Positions 12,431 through 22,454 of a stretch of 64,000 nucleotides of DNA are shown piece after piece. The stretch is taken from the NCBI RefSeq assembly GCF_028476545.1, contig NW_026731649.1, forward strand, positions 222,501-286,500. The letters run 5' to 3'. The stretch is from Physella acuta. Taxonomy: Eukaryota; Mollusca; Gastropoda; Physidae. The translations under genes and the position numbers were made by a program. The notes beneath the pieces are model-generated. The model did not search any database. It was not told the origin of the DNA and saw only the letters and a program-made list of their open reading frames with translations. Every line of letters begins with the position of its first letter. Positions within the stretch are counted from its first letter, which is position 1.

Positions 12431-12702
12431 TTGAAGTTCAAATTGAAGTTCAACTTGTAACTTACGCAATAAGTGTTCGTGTTTGATAGGATAAGCAATT
12501 TTTTATTAGAATTGTGAGGAATTACATCCAGATAATTAAAATAATCATTAAACTTAAACTAATTACCCGGAAATTATAGCATCGAGCTAATTATGTGGAT
12601 ACGGAACTAATTACACTAAAATTGAAAAAAATGAATAATTTGCCCAACAGACTAATTTTTAAAAACAACCTGTAGTTATCGGACTTTGATTCCAGGACTC
12701 AC

Positions 12703-12853
12703 CTTCCTCTTGCCTCGAACCCGCTCCGCCTGCATGGGCACCGCCTCCCCTATCGTCTTGCTGCCCCAGAGCTCCCAGCCTATGCGGGCGTAGGTGGCGA
12801 ACAGTGTGATCATGGGGAGGAAGTAGTTGAGGACCATCAGCAAAATGCTGTAC
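12703..12853 (-). CDS. TKR: TKR-like GPCR exon: TM5 and third intracellular loop
   Basis: This is a 151-nt internal exon: one base completing the threonine codon, then 50 codons. It begins YSILLMVLNYFLPMITLF (TM5, with the conserved proline) and runs through ATYARIGWELWGSKTIGE to VRGKRK, then a GTGAGT donor in phase 0. ELWGSKTIGE followed by a basic KRK just before TM6 is typical of invertebrate tachykinin receptors, where this loop contacts the G protein. The acceptor (AG at 12855-12854) lies in TTTCCAG. The first 59 nt of the exon plus the acceptor are repeated twice more upstream in the intron (12865-13004), so two decoy acceptors precede the real one. Only the copy at 12853 carries the complete exon. 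Confidence 0.92.
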
Positions 12854-13004
12854 CTGGAAATAAATGGCGAACAGTGTGATCATGGGGAGGAAGTAGTTGA
12901 GGACCATCAGCAAAATGCTGTACCTGGAAATAAATGGTGGACATTGTGATCATGGGGAGGAAGTAGTTGAGGACTATCAGCAAAATTCTGTACCTGGAAG
13001 CAAA
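12795..13004 (-). repeat. Three tandem 70-bp copies of the TM5 exon start plus splice acceptor
   Basis: The copies are 12795-12864 (containing the true exon start and acceptor), 12865-12934 and 12935-13004. Copy 2 is nearly identical to copy 1; copy 3 has several substitutions (for example TGGACATTG for CGAACAGTG and AAATTCTG for AAATGCTG), so it looks older. Each carries a CCAG acceptor and about 57-59 nt of TM5 coding sequence. Because 70 is not a multiple of three, use of an upstream acceptor would shift the frame. Confidence 0.92.
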
Positions 13005-13424
13005 ACAAGACGGTTACATCAGACGTGGGGATGGCGCCTAAATTCCCACGACGATGAAATGATAAGTCATCAAACGTAACTGACCCCCCTGGGTAATGGT
13101 ATGTACCGGCTAGCTTCCAGTCTAAGGTCATTGATAAACATGACAAGTAGGGAGTTCTCGATATATAGAAATGCGAGCATCAATTGATAAATACGTTACA
13201 AGTAATTGGTCAATTAGTATAGCATTTTATTTAAGTCGGACCTATTCCCAAACAAAACTGTCAACTATAGCTCAAGTCCATGTCTTTTGTTGTCATACAA
13301 CTCTACACACTTTGGGTTTTAGAAATTATCGGTTCTAAATTCATGACGTTTCCTAGGGTCTTTCATATGCTATTTTTCATACGATTTTTTTACAATCATT
13401 TAAATCAAGAATGGGTGGGTAATT

Positions 13425-13729
13425 TTAAAAAAATGCCTACTACATCATAGAATACCTACTACAATGTTAAAATTTCCTACTAATATAATGCATAATACCA
13501 TGATAAAATACCTACAAGTAGAGTAAAATGCCCAATAATTGAATGACCACTGAAAGATTGCCTATTGCTGATAGAATATCTCATGATAGAATACCTTTTA
13601 CTAAAAGAAAACCCAAAATCATAATACAATGCCTACTGCTATGATAGAATGCCTAAACAAATGCCCAGTAAAACTGGCCAGTAGTAGAATGCCTAGTAAT
13701 AGAATGCCGATGATAGAATGCCGACTTAC
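13425..13729. repeat. Degenerate minisatellite up to the TM4 exon donor
   Basis: Diverged repeats of the type GATAGAATGCCTA (for example 13512, 13565, 13640, 13690, 13712) fill the intron side of the donor at 13729-13728. The last unit touches the splice site. Confidence 0.7.
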
Positions 13730-13933
13730 GTCATGTCTCTGATCTTGAAGATCTTCTCATCACTCGACCAGTTGAGGAAACAGATCTTCCTCCCGCTGGG
13801 ATACTCGTAGATGGTGGAGTAGATGAGGTAGGGGAGGGAGAGGAAGAAGGAGAAGAGCCAGATGAGGGTAATGATGGTCAGCACGATGCGACCGGTCATT
13901 CGTGGCCGCAGTGGGTGGATGATGGCGATGTAT
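13730..13933 (-). CDS. TKR: TKR-like GPCR exon: DRY arginine, loop 2, TM4, extracellular loop 2
   Basis: This is a 204-nt internal exon. It starts after TGTCCACAG (acceptor AG at 13935-13934); its first base completes the arginine of the DRY motif and it continues YIAIIHPLRPRM. TM4 follows (IVLTIITLIWLFSFFLSLP) with the conserved tryptophan. The second extracellular loop (YEYPSGRKICFLNW) holds the cysteine that normally bonds to the top of TM3. The exon ends ATGAC before a GTAAG donor, leaving two bases of a threonine codon that the TM5 exon completes. The intron on its 5' side ends in a 30-bp minisatellite and the intron on its 3' side begins in a degenerate one. The phases and motifs make the borders firm. 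Confidence 0.92.
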
Positions 13934-13945
13934 CTGTGGACAATC

Positions 13946-15025
13946 AAACATGGAGGTGAAAATAGATGGAGAACCAAACATCGAGGTGAAAATAGATGGA
14001 GAATCAAACATGGAGGTGAAAATAGATGGAGAACCAAACATCGAGGTGAAAATAGATGGAGAATCAAACATGGAGGTGAAAATAGATGGAGAACCAAACA
14101 TCGAGGTGAAAATAGATGGAGAATCAAACATGGAGGTGAAAATAGATGGAGAACCAAACATCGAGGTGAAAATAGATGGAGAATCAAACATGGAGGTGAA
14201 AATAGATGGAGAACCAAACATCGAGGTGAAAATAGATGGAGAATCAAACATGGAGGTGAAAATAGATGGAGAACCAAACATCGAGGTGAAAATAGATGGA
14301 GAATCAAACATGGAGGTGAAAATAGATGGAGAACCAAACATCGAGGTGAAAATAGATGGAGAATCAAACATGGAGGTGAAAATAGATGGAGAACCAAACA
14401 TCGAGGTGAAAATAGATGGAGAATCAAACATGGAGGTGAAAATAGATGGAGAACCAAACATCGAGGTGAAAATAGATGGAGAATCAAACATGGAGGTGAA
14501 AATAGATGGAGAACCAAACATCGAGGTGAAAATAGATGGAGAATCAAACATGGAGGTGAAAATAGATGGAGAATCAAACATCGATGTGAAAATAGATGGA
14601 GAACCAAACATCGAGGTGAAAATAGATGGAGAATCAAAAACATGGAGGTGAAAATAGATGGAGAACCAAACATCGAGGTGAAAATAGATGGAGAATCAAA
14701 CATGGAGGTGAAAATAGATGGAGAATCAAACATCGATGTGAAAATAGATGGAGAACCAAACATCGAGGTGAAAATAGATGGAGAATCAAAAACATGGAGG
14801 TGAAAATAGATGGAGAACCAAACATGGAGGTGAAAATAGATGGAGAATCAAACATCGAGGTGAAAATAGATGGAGAATCAAACATCGATGTGAAAATAGA
14901 TGGAGAACCAAACATCGAGGTGAAAATAGATGGAGAATAAAACATCGAGGTGAAAATAGATGGAGAACCAAACATCGAGGTGAAAATAGATGGAGAATCA
15001 AACATCGAGGTGAAAACAGATGGTG
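13946..15025. repeat. 30-bp minisatellite organised as 60-bp dimers, intronic, abutting a splice acceptor
   Basis: There are about 36 units of 30 bp with core AGGTGAAAATAGATGGAGAA. From about 13950 to 14570 the array is an almost perfect 60-bp dimer (AACCAAACATCGAGG alternating with AATCAAACATGGAGG). Beyond 14570 the dimer order breaks down, with variants such as CATCGATG and two AATCAAAAACATGG junctions at about 14640 and 14796. The plus strand lacks the dinucleotide CT from 13936 to 15042, so the transcribed minus strand lacks AG. The long open frames on both strands are a by-product of the 30-bp period. Confidence 0.95.
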
Positions 15026-15151
15026 CAGAGATGATAATGGGGCTGATAAAACAAAAGCTTGGGTCTAGATTGGAAAGCCTTTTTTCTTTGCTCTTAATAA
15101 TAATGTTGGACGGGATTTCCTCCAACACAATTGAGTATTCCTTGTCATCAT

Positions 15152-15213
15152 CAGTGGCGTAGCCAGGAATTGGTCATGAGAGGGTTTCAAACATTTTTCC
15201 ATATGTATACAAT

Positions 15214-15282
<69 letters not shown>

Positions 15283-15344
15283 GTTTGGGTCTATGGGAGG
15301 GGTTATAACCCCCCTAACACCCCCTCCCCTTGCCTACGCCACTG
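15152..15344. mobile_element. hAT-type MITE with CAGTGGCGTAG ends, (AT)n inside
   Basis: It starts CAGTGGCGTAGCCAGG and ends CCTTGCCTACGCCACTG, inverted copies with few mismatches. The flanking 8-mers GTCATCAT (15144-15151) and GTCAACAT (15345-15352) match at 7 of 8 positions, as expected for an aged 8-bp target site duplication. An (AT)n tract of about 60 bp lies inside (15218-15280). It is 193 bp with no coding capacity. Confidence 0.85.
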
Positions 15345-15384
15345 GTCAACATGTTATTATCCTGTCATCCTATTGTCCTGTTTT

Positions 15385-15560
15385 CCATATAGGCCACTGA
15401 CTCCGATTTCTGGCTGATTTCTTTTTGTATTTGCTACCATTGCCTTTGTCCATCCAAGAACAAACTACAAGGCAGAAGTTGTTTGATTTTGAAGTCTCTC
15501 CTAGATGGGTTGCTGTCCCTAGCTACCGAGCCTAGGGCGCCTAGCCAAAAGGGCAGTTTT
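15385..15560 (-). mobile_element. SINE family B copy, head lost
   Basis: On the minus strand it shares TCAAACAACTTCTGCCTTG, TAGTTTGTTCTTGG and AGCAAATACAAAAAG with the copies at 35955-36212 and 62932-63196. The tRNA-like head is not recognisable here; sequence from GGCTCGGTAGC onward is kept. Confidence 0.8.
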
Positions 15561-15844
15561 AAAAAAAAAATAGTTTGGTGGTTAATGTTTTGCAATATGT
15601 AGATTAATGTGTCCCCGAAAATATGAATCCAGAGAAAACGGTCCCTATGCATTCATTAACCTCGCCTACTTATTTAAAATATTTTGTCAAAGATGGACAT
15701 TGAGAGTCCAATTAGTAAAGTCCCTATTTGGTACAGAAATAGGTGAACTCTACAAAGCAAATGTAAATTCAATTAACGTAATACTTTAGTACACCAATTT
15801 AATTTTTAATTATTTTTTTTTTAACTCTTTTCTTTTTGGGAGAG

Positions 15845-16075
15845 GACGTGTGTGTTTCGGGGTAGGTTGGTGAGGGGAGGGGTGACGATGGGGAAGGGTG
15901 GTTCAAGGTAGGTTGGTGTGGGGGAGGGTGTGGCGTATGTGGTTCGGGGTGGGCTGGTGTGGGGTGGGGGTGGGGTGGTGAGGGTGGGGGCTGTGGGTGT
16001 ATTGTTCGGCATATGTTGGTGTGGGGAGAGGGGTGGGGCGTCTGTGGTTAGAGGTAAGTTGTAGTGGGGAGAGAG
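15845..16075. repeat. Degenerate G-rich repeat
   Basis: Loose units of GGTAGGTTGGTGTGGGGAGG and GTGGTTCGGGG, about 40-60 bp each, G-rich on the plus strand. Confidence 0.75.
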
Positions 16076-16180
16076 GAAATAACACTTTCTATATCAGCCT
16101 CTATAACTAGTCAGTTTTTTTGTTTACATCAAATTTAATAGCCTTTGAATACAGTCTAGACGGAAGCATGAAATGCCCAT

Positions 16181-16316
16181 TCCCCCAATCAGTAGACCTC
16201 TAGTTTACAGTCATTGCCCCAATCAGTAGACCTCTAGTTTAAAGTCATTGCCCCAATCAATAGACCTCTAGTTTACAGTAATTGCCCCAATCAGTAGACC
16301 TCTAGTTTACAGTCAT
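16181..16316. repeat. 34-bp minisatellite, four copies
   Basis: Units: CCCCAATCAGTAGACCTC then TAGTTTACAGTCATTG, nearly identical. Confidence 0.9.
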
Positions 16317-16439
16317 GTTTTGATGCCGGGACAAAAGGCTGGCAGTTTTACGGTGTGTCATCTGGTGGGGGGATGAGGTATCAACATTAACAAGACGGTC
16401 TAGACAGGGATCTAAGTCATGACCCGTGGAAACATTGGT

Positions 16440-17650
16440 TGATGGGGGGTCATAGGTAGGTGTAGTATAGCTGGGGGGAGGTCATAGGTAGGTGCAGTAT
16501 AGATGGGGGTCATAGGTGTAGTATAGATGGGGGGTCATAGGTGTAGTATAGATGGGGGGGTCATAGGTGTAGTATAGATGGGGGGTCATAGGTAGGTGTA
16601 GTATTGATGGGGGTCGTAGGTAGGTGTAGTATAGATGGGGGTCATAGGTAGGTGCAGTATAGATGGGGGTCATAGGTAGGTGCAGTATAGATGGGGGTCA
16701 TAGGTGTAGTATAGATGGGGGTCATAGGTAGGTGCAGTATAGATGGGGGTCATAGGTGTAGTATAGATGGGGGGTCATAGGTAGGTGCAGTATAGATGGG
16801 GGTCATAGGTAGGTGCAGTATAGATGGGGGTCATAGGTAGGTGTAGTATAGATGGGGGTCATAGGTAGGTGTAGTATAGATGGGGGTCATAGGTAGGTGC
16901 AGTATAGATGGGGGTCATAGGTGTAGTATAGATGGGGGATCATAGGTGTAGTATAGATGGGGGGGGTCATAGGTGTAGTATAGATGGGGGGTCATAGGTA
17001 GGTGTAGTATTGATGGGGGTCGTAGGTAGGTGTAGTTTAGATGGGGGGGGGGGGGGTCATAGGTAGGTGTGGTATAGATGGTCATAAGTAGGTGTAGTAT
17101 AGATGGGGGTCATAGGTAGGTGTAGTATAGATGGGGGTCATAGGTAGGTGTAGTATAGATGGGGGTTATAGGTAGGTGTAGTATAGATGGGGGTTATAGG
17201 TAGGTGTAGTATAGAGAGGGGCCAAAGGTAGGTGTAGAAAAAATGGGGGTCATAGGTAGGTATAGTATAGATGGGGGTCATAGGTAGGTGTAGTATAGAT
17301 GGGGGTTATAGGTAGGTGTAGTATAGAGAGGGGCCAAAGGTAGGTGTATTATAGAGGGGGGCCAAAGGTAGGTGTAGAAAAAATGGGGGTCATAGGTAGG
17401 TATAGTATAGATGGGGGTCATAGGTAGGTGTAGTATAGATGGGGGTTATAGGTAGGTGTAGTATAGAGAGGGGCCAAAGGTAGGTGTATTATAGAGGGGG
17501 GCCAAAGGTAGGTGTAGAAAAAATGGGGGTCATAGGTAGGTATAGTATAGATGGGGGTCATAGGTAGGTGTAGTATAGATGGTGGTCTTAGGTAGGTGTA
17601 GTATACATGGTGGGGGGGTCATAGGTAGGTGTAGTATAGATGGGGGGATT
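16440..17650. repeat. 28-30 bp G-rich minisatellite, about 42 copies
   Basis: Core GGTAGGTGTAGTATAGATGG then GGGTCATA, with a shorter unit lacking GGTA. In the right part a larger block holding GAGAGGGGCCAAAGG and GTAGAAAAAATGGGGG is repeated at about 17210, 17335 and 17480. A G14 run lies at 17043-17056. Confidence 0.92.
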
Positions 17651-18559
17651 AGTATATGACCCTTTAATCTTGCCCATTATGACCCTTTAATCTCGCCTAT
17701 CATGACTTTTAAGTCTGGGCCACGAAACACATTACTTTACAAAAAAATTTAAAAAATTGTACTCTTCATATTCGGTTAATTGTTCGGGAAATTTTAGCTT
17801 TTTTTAAATACTTATAGTTTTCGTTAATTTCAAGGACTGCACAAATTATGTGTAATGGTAGACGTTGATTTGTAGGTTGTATCCCACGTATTGACAGAGG
17901 CGGGAAATTAGACACGGGAAAGTGACAGCAGACAATTAGAAACGGAAAAAATGAAAGCGAAAAACTTGAAACGGAAAAATAAAAGCGAAAAACTAGATAA
18001 ATCTTAGGAGATAGATTTTGCGGCTTTATTCTGGTGATTTGTCCTTTAACACGGCCGCCTGACGTCATAAGTTTAGAGAGGTTTTTAATCTAGATCGAGT
18101 CTTTAATCCAATCAACAACTACTAATTAATCTTTCCATATCAATGGTGTTACGAATCAATCAAGCAGGTGCTTATAGTCCATCGGATTAGGCTTAGCCTT
18201 CTCAAAATGGCCACCAACTTGAAAAACAAATTGTTTGTATACATTGAGAAAGAGGTGGGTTAATACATAAGCTATTTATAGTACACCGGCTAAACTCAGG
18301 TCACGTGAGCATAAGCCAAGCATAGACATCTGAAGGGCGGATTATTCCACATGAGAAGATGTTTGGTTTGTGCCAGAATTCAGAATAAGAGTCCTGTTGG
18401 ACCCTTGTCATAAAGTTTTAAAAATATAGCCTCGAAAATCTGATTGGTGTACTTGTAGAGGGCTTACATCAACAAGAGCTCGTGGGAACAATAACATCCG
18501 GTGACGTAATTCCTACAAGGAACCAATCGCTAACAGCCGCGGGTGGGGTGAGGTTAGAG
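17651..18559. other. Unassigned sequence with no gene seen
   Basis: Mostly AT-rich; the region around 18000-18540 is less so. A perfect TGACGTCA lies at 18060-18067. I found no exon or mobile element ends. Confidence 0.5.
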
Positions 18560-18958
18560 GAAAACTTGATAGGTGAGACAAAACTTGATAGGTGAGACAA
18601 AACTTGATAGGTGAGACAAAACTCGATAGGTGAGACAAAACTTGATAGGTGAGACAAAACTTGATAGGTGAGACAAAACTTGATAGGTGAGACAAAACTC
18701 GATAGGTGAGACAAAACTTGATAGGTGAGACAAAACTCGATAGGTGAGACAAAACTTGATAGGTGAGACAAAACTTGATAGGTGAGACAAAACTTTATAG
18801 GTGAGACAAAACTCGATAGGTGAGACAAAACTTGATAGGTGAGACAAAACTTGATAGGTGAGACAAAACTTTATAGGTGAGACAAAACTTGATAGGTGAG
18901 ACAAAACTTGATAGGTGAGACAAAACTTGATAGGTGAGACAAAACTTTACAGGTTAGG
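18560..18958. repeat. 19-bp minisatellite, about 21 copies
   Basis: Unit AAAACTTGATAGGTGAGAC with ACTCGATAGG and ACTTTATAGG variants. Low divergence. The minus-strand frames with SHLSSFV repeats are by-products. Confidence 0.95.
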
Positions 18959-19383
18959 CTAAATCTGACATGTGAGGTAAAAAAAAGATTGAGAGTAAAA
19001 ATCAATTCCATCGTCTTGAAAACACCCATCGCTTTTCGTCATTTCGACAACCTCACAATCAGAAATCAAACAAAGTTGTTTTCTTTGTTTTGCTTTTTTT
19101 TTAATTCTTAAACAAAAGAAAGCAACTTTTTTTCTTTTCTCCATAAATCCCCATGAGAAATTCAAATTTGTCAATGTTGATAAATCATGACGTAACATTA
19201 TTTTTTACTGGTTGAATGAAGTTTGTAAAATTAGGGTGGGGGTGAGAGGGTGGGTGGTGGATGCGGTTTGCAGAATTTCTTGTCAAAGATCCAGCTCCTT
19301 AGAGGGTCGACTTAAACAAAACCAAATCCGTAAAACACCTGTATGAGACGCACGTAAGTTTTGATCAACCGGTTTAGGCTACC

Positions 19384-19713
19384 CAGTGGCGTAGCGAGGT
19401 CGGGTGTCACCCGGTGCGGCACTTAATGGTGTCACCCCCCCCCCCCCTCCTCAGAGGCGTTGCGACCCTTCCCGGGGACAAACTTTCAAGTTTTCGATTT
19501 GCACCCCCCCCCCCCTCAAAATTTCGATTTCCACCCTCATTCCCTCAAGTTTTCAATTTGCACCCCCCCCCCCCCCCATCAAACTTTCGATTTGCACCCC
19601 CCCCCCTCTAGTTTTTCTCTATATAGTTTGCTATTTTTTGCCTTGGTGTCACCCCCTAAATGGTGTCACCCGGTGCGGTCCGCACCCCCGCCCACCCCCT
19701 CGCTACGCCCCTG
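19384..19713. mobile_element. hAT-type MITE with CAGTGGCGTAG ends and a perfect 8-bp target duplication
   Basis: It starts CAGTGGCGTAGCGAGG and ends CCTCGCTACGCCCCTG. AGGCTACC flanks it on both sides (19376-19383 and 19714-19721). The interior is a mirrored set of GGTGTCACCC motifs around C-rich tracts (19435-19447, about 19506-19514, 19563-19577). It is 330 bp with no coding frame of note. The superfamily call rests on the 8-bp duplication. Confidence 0.88.
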
Positions 19714-19844
19714 AGGCTACCTTATTGCTTCACTGCTAGAACTTACAATACGACCATTTTAGAACGGTACCGTGGTACACAACTCAACTAATGTTTCTCT
19801 ACATTTGTGTGGTTGTGTCCTGTATTAGACCAATGGCTAACATC

Positions 19845-19970
19845 CAGAGGCGTATCCAGAACGGGGGTGTTGAAGAGTGTGGAAATTTTTACATAGGGGG
19901 GGTGACAGATATAGTCCGCCCAGGCGTGAAGATAGCCAATATAGATCACTCCTGTTATATCAGGAAAATG
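19845..19970 (+). mobile_element. Possible one-ended relative of the CAGTGGCGTAG MITEs
   Basis: CAGAGGCGTATCCAGAACGG resembles the left end of the MITE at 15152. No matching right end was found, so the right border is a guess. Confidence 0.3.
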
Positions 19971-21109
19971 TAGCCGTACCGAGTATGTCGAAATACGTCC
20001 TAAAATCTAATTTAAGTAACTGATCCTAATATCAGACTCTCCTTGTTTATAATAATAATCGCCAGAAAATTCCAGCAAGATTTTTCAATAAAAACTTTTT
20101 TTTTGTTTATAAATTTAGCAAACTAATCACACAATTTGTAAGAGAATGTAAAGATTGCAAAATGTGAAAGTTAAAAGGGTAGGCTACGTTCAAAGAGGTT
20201 AAATTGAGACTACGAGACTAAGGATGAAAGATTGAAGTGGTAAAAATCTCTTTTAATCCGATTTAGCCAATCAGCGTTGAGCTAACAAAACAACGTTGGC
20301 AGGACGCTGTGTTACGACCCCGCACAGCAAGCGTCCTGTCACGCATGACGGATTAGCGCAAAAAAACTCCGCAGAGGAAAAAAAAATAATCCCGGATTAG
20401 ATTATAATAGGAACGGATTAAGCGCTTACCCTCCCGTTGTGAGGTCACCCAGACAAATGGCAGTGCGTGACCCTGACGTGACCCTCGCGTGACCTTTGAT
20501 CTGTACTGATGTGTTTTAAATCGATGAAAGCCGCGCAATAGCCGTACAAAAAGCACACACAAAGTCGGCAAATAATGGATGGAAGCGACGAATATGTGAA
20601 CGATGTAATCAGATAGATAACGATGCTAATCTAAAACATGAGCCCCATGTTCTGCCGGCTCTAGGAGCCCGCTTGCGTGGGGATCCAAGAGCCCGAATTC
20701 TAAGGGCTCCAAAATCTCGGTGATCTAACAAGGGGGACAACTGCTGAATGACGTGTCAGGGGAGATAAATGAAATAAAACTAAAAGAAGGACTGGGGGGG
20801 GGGGGGCAGATGATGAGGTGGGGAGAAAAGGTGGGAGGAAAAAAAACAAGCGTGACAAATGTCAATAGAAGAAAACGATGTGGGTGGGGATGGGTGGGGG
20901 TAGAGCGGGAGATTAATGGAACATTAAATCTCTTCAGCGACCAGTTCCAGACTATGTCTTTACTGTCTTAGAAGGCAGCAGATGGTGGGTATGTAAGGGA
21001 CAGCTATAGGAGGTGGGGAGGGGGGTAGGTTGGTATGTAAGGAACCAGCTTATGTGATAGGGGGAGGTAAAGACGGGGGTTATGTAAGAAACCAGCTCTT
21101 CGAAGTGGT
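19971..21109. other. Unassigned sequence with no gene seen
   Basis: AT-rich at first, then mixed. The short frames have no recognisable domains. G runs lie at about 20797-20806. Confidence 0.45.
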
Positions 21110-21338
21110 AAGGAGTGGTCGAATGTTAGAGCGTATGGCTGCCAGCCCGAAGGTCTAAAGCTCGCAACTAGAACCTGACTGAGGACGTCCCTGAGTCCAC
21201 CCAGCTCTGATGGGTACCTGACTTACATTGGGGTAAGTAAAAGCTCTTGGGCATAGTGCTGACCACAATATCCCTTCATGTGCCGAGGTCAAGAAATATA
21301 TTAACTCTACTGCATCTGCAAAATGAATAGCTAGGTTT
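21110..21338 (+). mobile_element. SINE family A copy with tRNA-like head
   Basis: The head has an A-box-like GTGGTCGAATGTTAGAGCG. The body carries the family core CCCAGCTCTGATGGGTACCT, GGGCATAGTGCTGACCACA and ATGCCGAGG-type (TGTGCCGAGGTC) motifs, and ends AATAGCTAGGTTTA. The same body is found at 26250, 31881, 46250 and 51380. Confidence 0.85.
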
Positions 21339-22254
21339 AAAAAAAATCTTTTTATGGGAGATAGGAGAAGGAGGAGGGGTTGGAGGATGGTGGATATGGG
21401 AGGTGGGAGGAACCGGATGTGGTGTGTGGGTGTGGAGGCGTGTGGGTTTAATGGAGAACTACAATACACCTATCTGTCGCTTCTCAATAATTCATCTCTA
21501 AAACGTACTCTTTATAAAATAAAGATAAAATAAATATCTAGCAATCAGATAGTTTAAATAGAAACAAAAAAAAATTATTTGCAGTTTGGCGAAGCCGATC
21601 GTGCTAAAAGTGCTTCGTTCGCACATTTGTCAAGAGAAACAAAAAAATACTGCTGTTTTTCTGAGTACAGCTTTCTCGGCTGTGTTAGTTAAAATATGGT
21701 TACTTCCCATAACCAACTCACCACCCACACTTAACCTTAAACCAAATGTATGTTTACTTTTATGGACAATATGTGGATATAATGTGCGGGAGGCGGGGGG
21801 GGGGGGGGGCTCGTATGGATTATTTATTTTAAATGTTACAATATAAAACGTTATAAGCTAAACAAAAATCATGTAATGCCGCTCACCTAAACATAATTTC
21901 ACAAAAATAATTTCCCAAACGTCTCGTTATGTTCACAGGTCGTTGAAGCAGTTCCCGTTACATTTTTTAGCAGAACTAATCAATACAACGGTAAAGTATC
22001 GATTACTTTCTAGACGAGCTAAGTAAACCGATGTCTGATGACCAGGTACTTCAAACAGGATGAAGTAGAGACCATTTGAAAGCAAAGAGTAGTCGTTCTT
22101 GGTGAGTGAAACATGATTAATTAATGCTAGAATAATGAGCTTATGCCGATGCTTTAATTAAAGCAGCCTTGCATGGCCGACAACCTGGTACATTTATCTT
22201 TTTACTTTTGGTCTCACGTGACTAAGTCTCGTATTATCTCGTCCTGTGTCAACA
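21339..22254. other. Unassigned sequence with a G15 run
   Basis: No gene seen. A G15 run is at 21795-21809. Confidence 0.45.
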
Positions 22255-22335
22255 CTGCGGTCTAAGCTGCGCGTCATGACCTGCGCGTCATGGCCTGCGC
22301 GTCACAACCTGCGCGTCATAAGCTGCGCAGCTGCA
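22255..22335. repeat. 15-bp CTGCGCGTCATGACC repeat
   Basis: Five or six imperfect units of CTGCGCGTCATGAC, an unusually CpG-rich block for this window. Confidence 0.8.
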
Positions 22336-22454
22336 CTGAACTACATCCGTGTCCACTGCGCAGGATTACTGTCAGACATGGCTATTTCCGACCAGATAAG
22401 AATGTTTGAGCTTAGGTTTTGGTTGCATTATACTTGAGACGGATCGTCTACCAT

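Larger units (their letters stand above)
9853..12702 (-). other. TKR intron between the TM5-loop 3 and TM6-TM7 exons
   Basis: This 2850-nt intron runs from GTGAGT to CCCCAG on the minus strand. It is AT-rich with many A and T runs (9950-10350) and holds three tandem repeat blocks listed separately (10566-10760, 11785-11970, 12075-12430). No further exon is seen inside it; exon phases join cleanly across it (phase 0). Confidence 0.85.
9656..13933 (-). other. TKR: Partial gene: tachykinin-receptor-like GPCR (three internal exons, TM4-TM7)
   Basis: Three minus-strand exons join in phase: 13933-13730, 12853-12703 and 9852-9656. Together they give about 184 residues running from just after the DR of the DRY motif to the residue after TM7. 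Family marks that I can see are YIAIIHPLRPRM after the DRY arginine, ELWGSKTIGE in loop 3, KRKVVKMM entering TM6, FGVCWLP in TM6 and WLAMSNSMYNPIVY in TM7. This combination is that of insect and molluscan tachykinin receptors (DTKR/TkR99D), which are Gq-type plasma-membrane receptors for tachykinin-related peptides. Neuropeptide Y or leucokinin receptors are less likely because of the loop-3 motif. No stop or frameshift is seen in the three exons. The exons for the N-terminus and TM1-TM3 should lie at higher coordinates and the tail exon at lower coordinates; I could not find either. Confidence 0.9.

Noticed and set aside
12659-12913. Alternative TM5 reading with LFAIYFQVQHFADG
   Set aside because: Reading through the duplicated acceptor copy shifts the frame after TM5; the phase from the TM4 exon supports the inner acceptor.
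13726-14803. Long minus frame joining the TM4 exon to FGSPSIFTSM repeats
   Set aside because: The frame simply runs from the intronic minisatellite through the acceptor into the exon. The acceptor TGTCCACAG and the DRY phase show where the exon starts.
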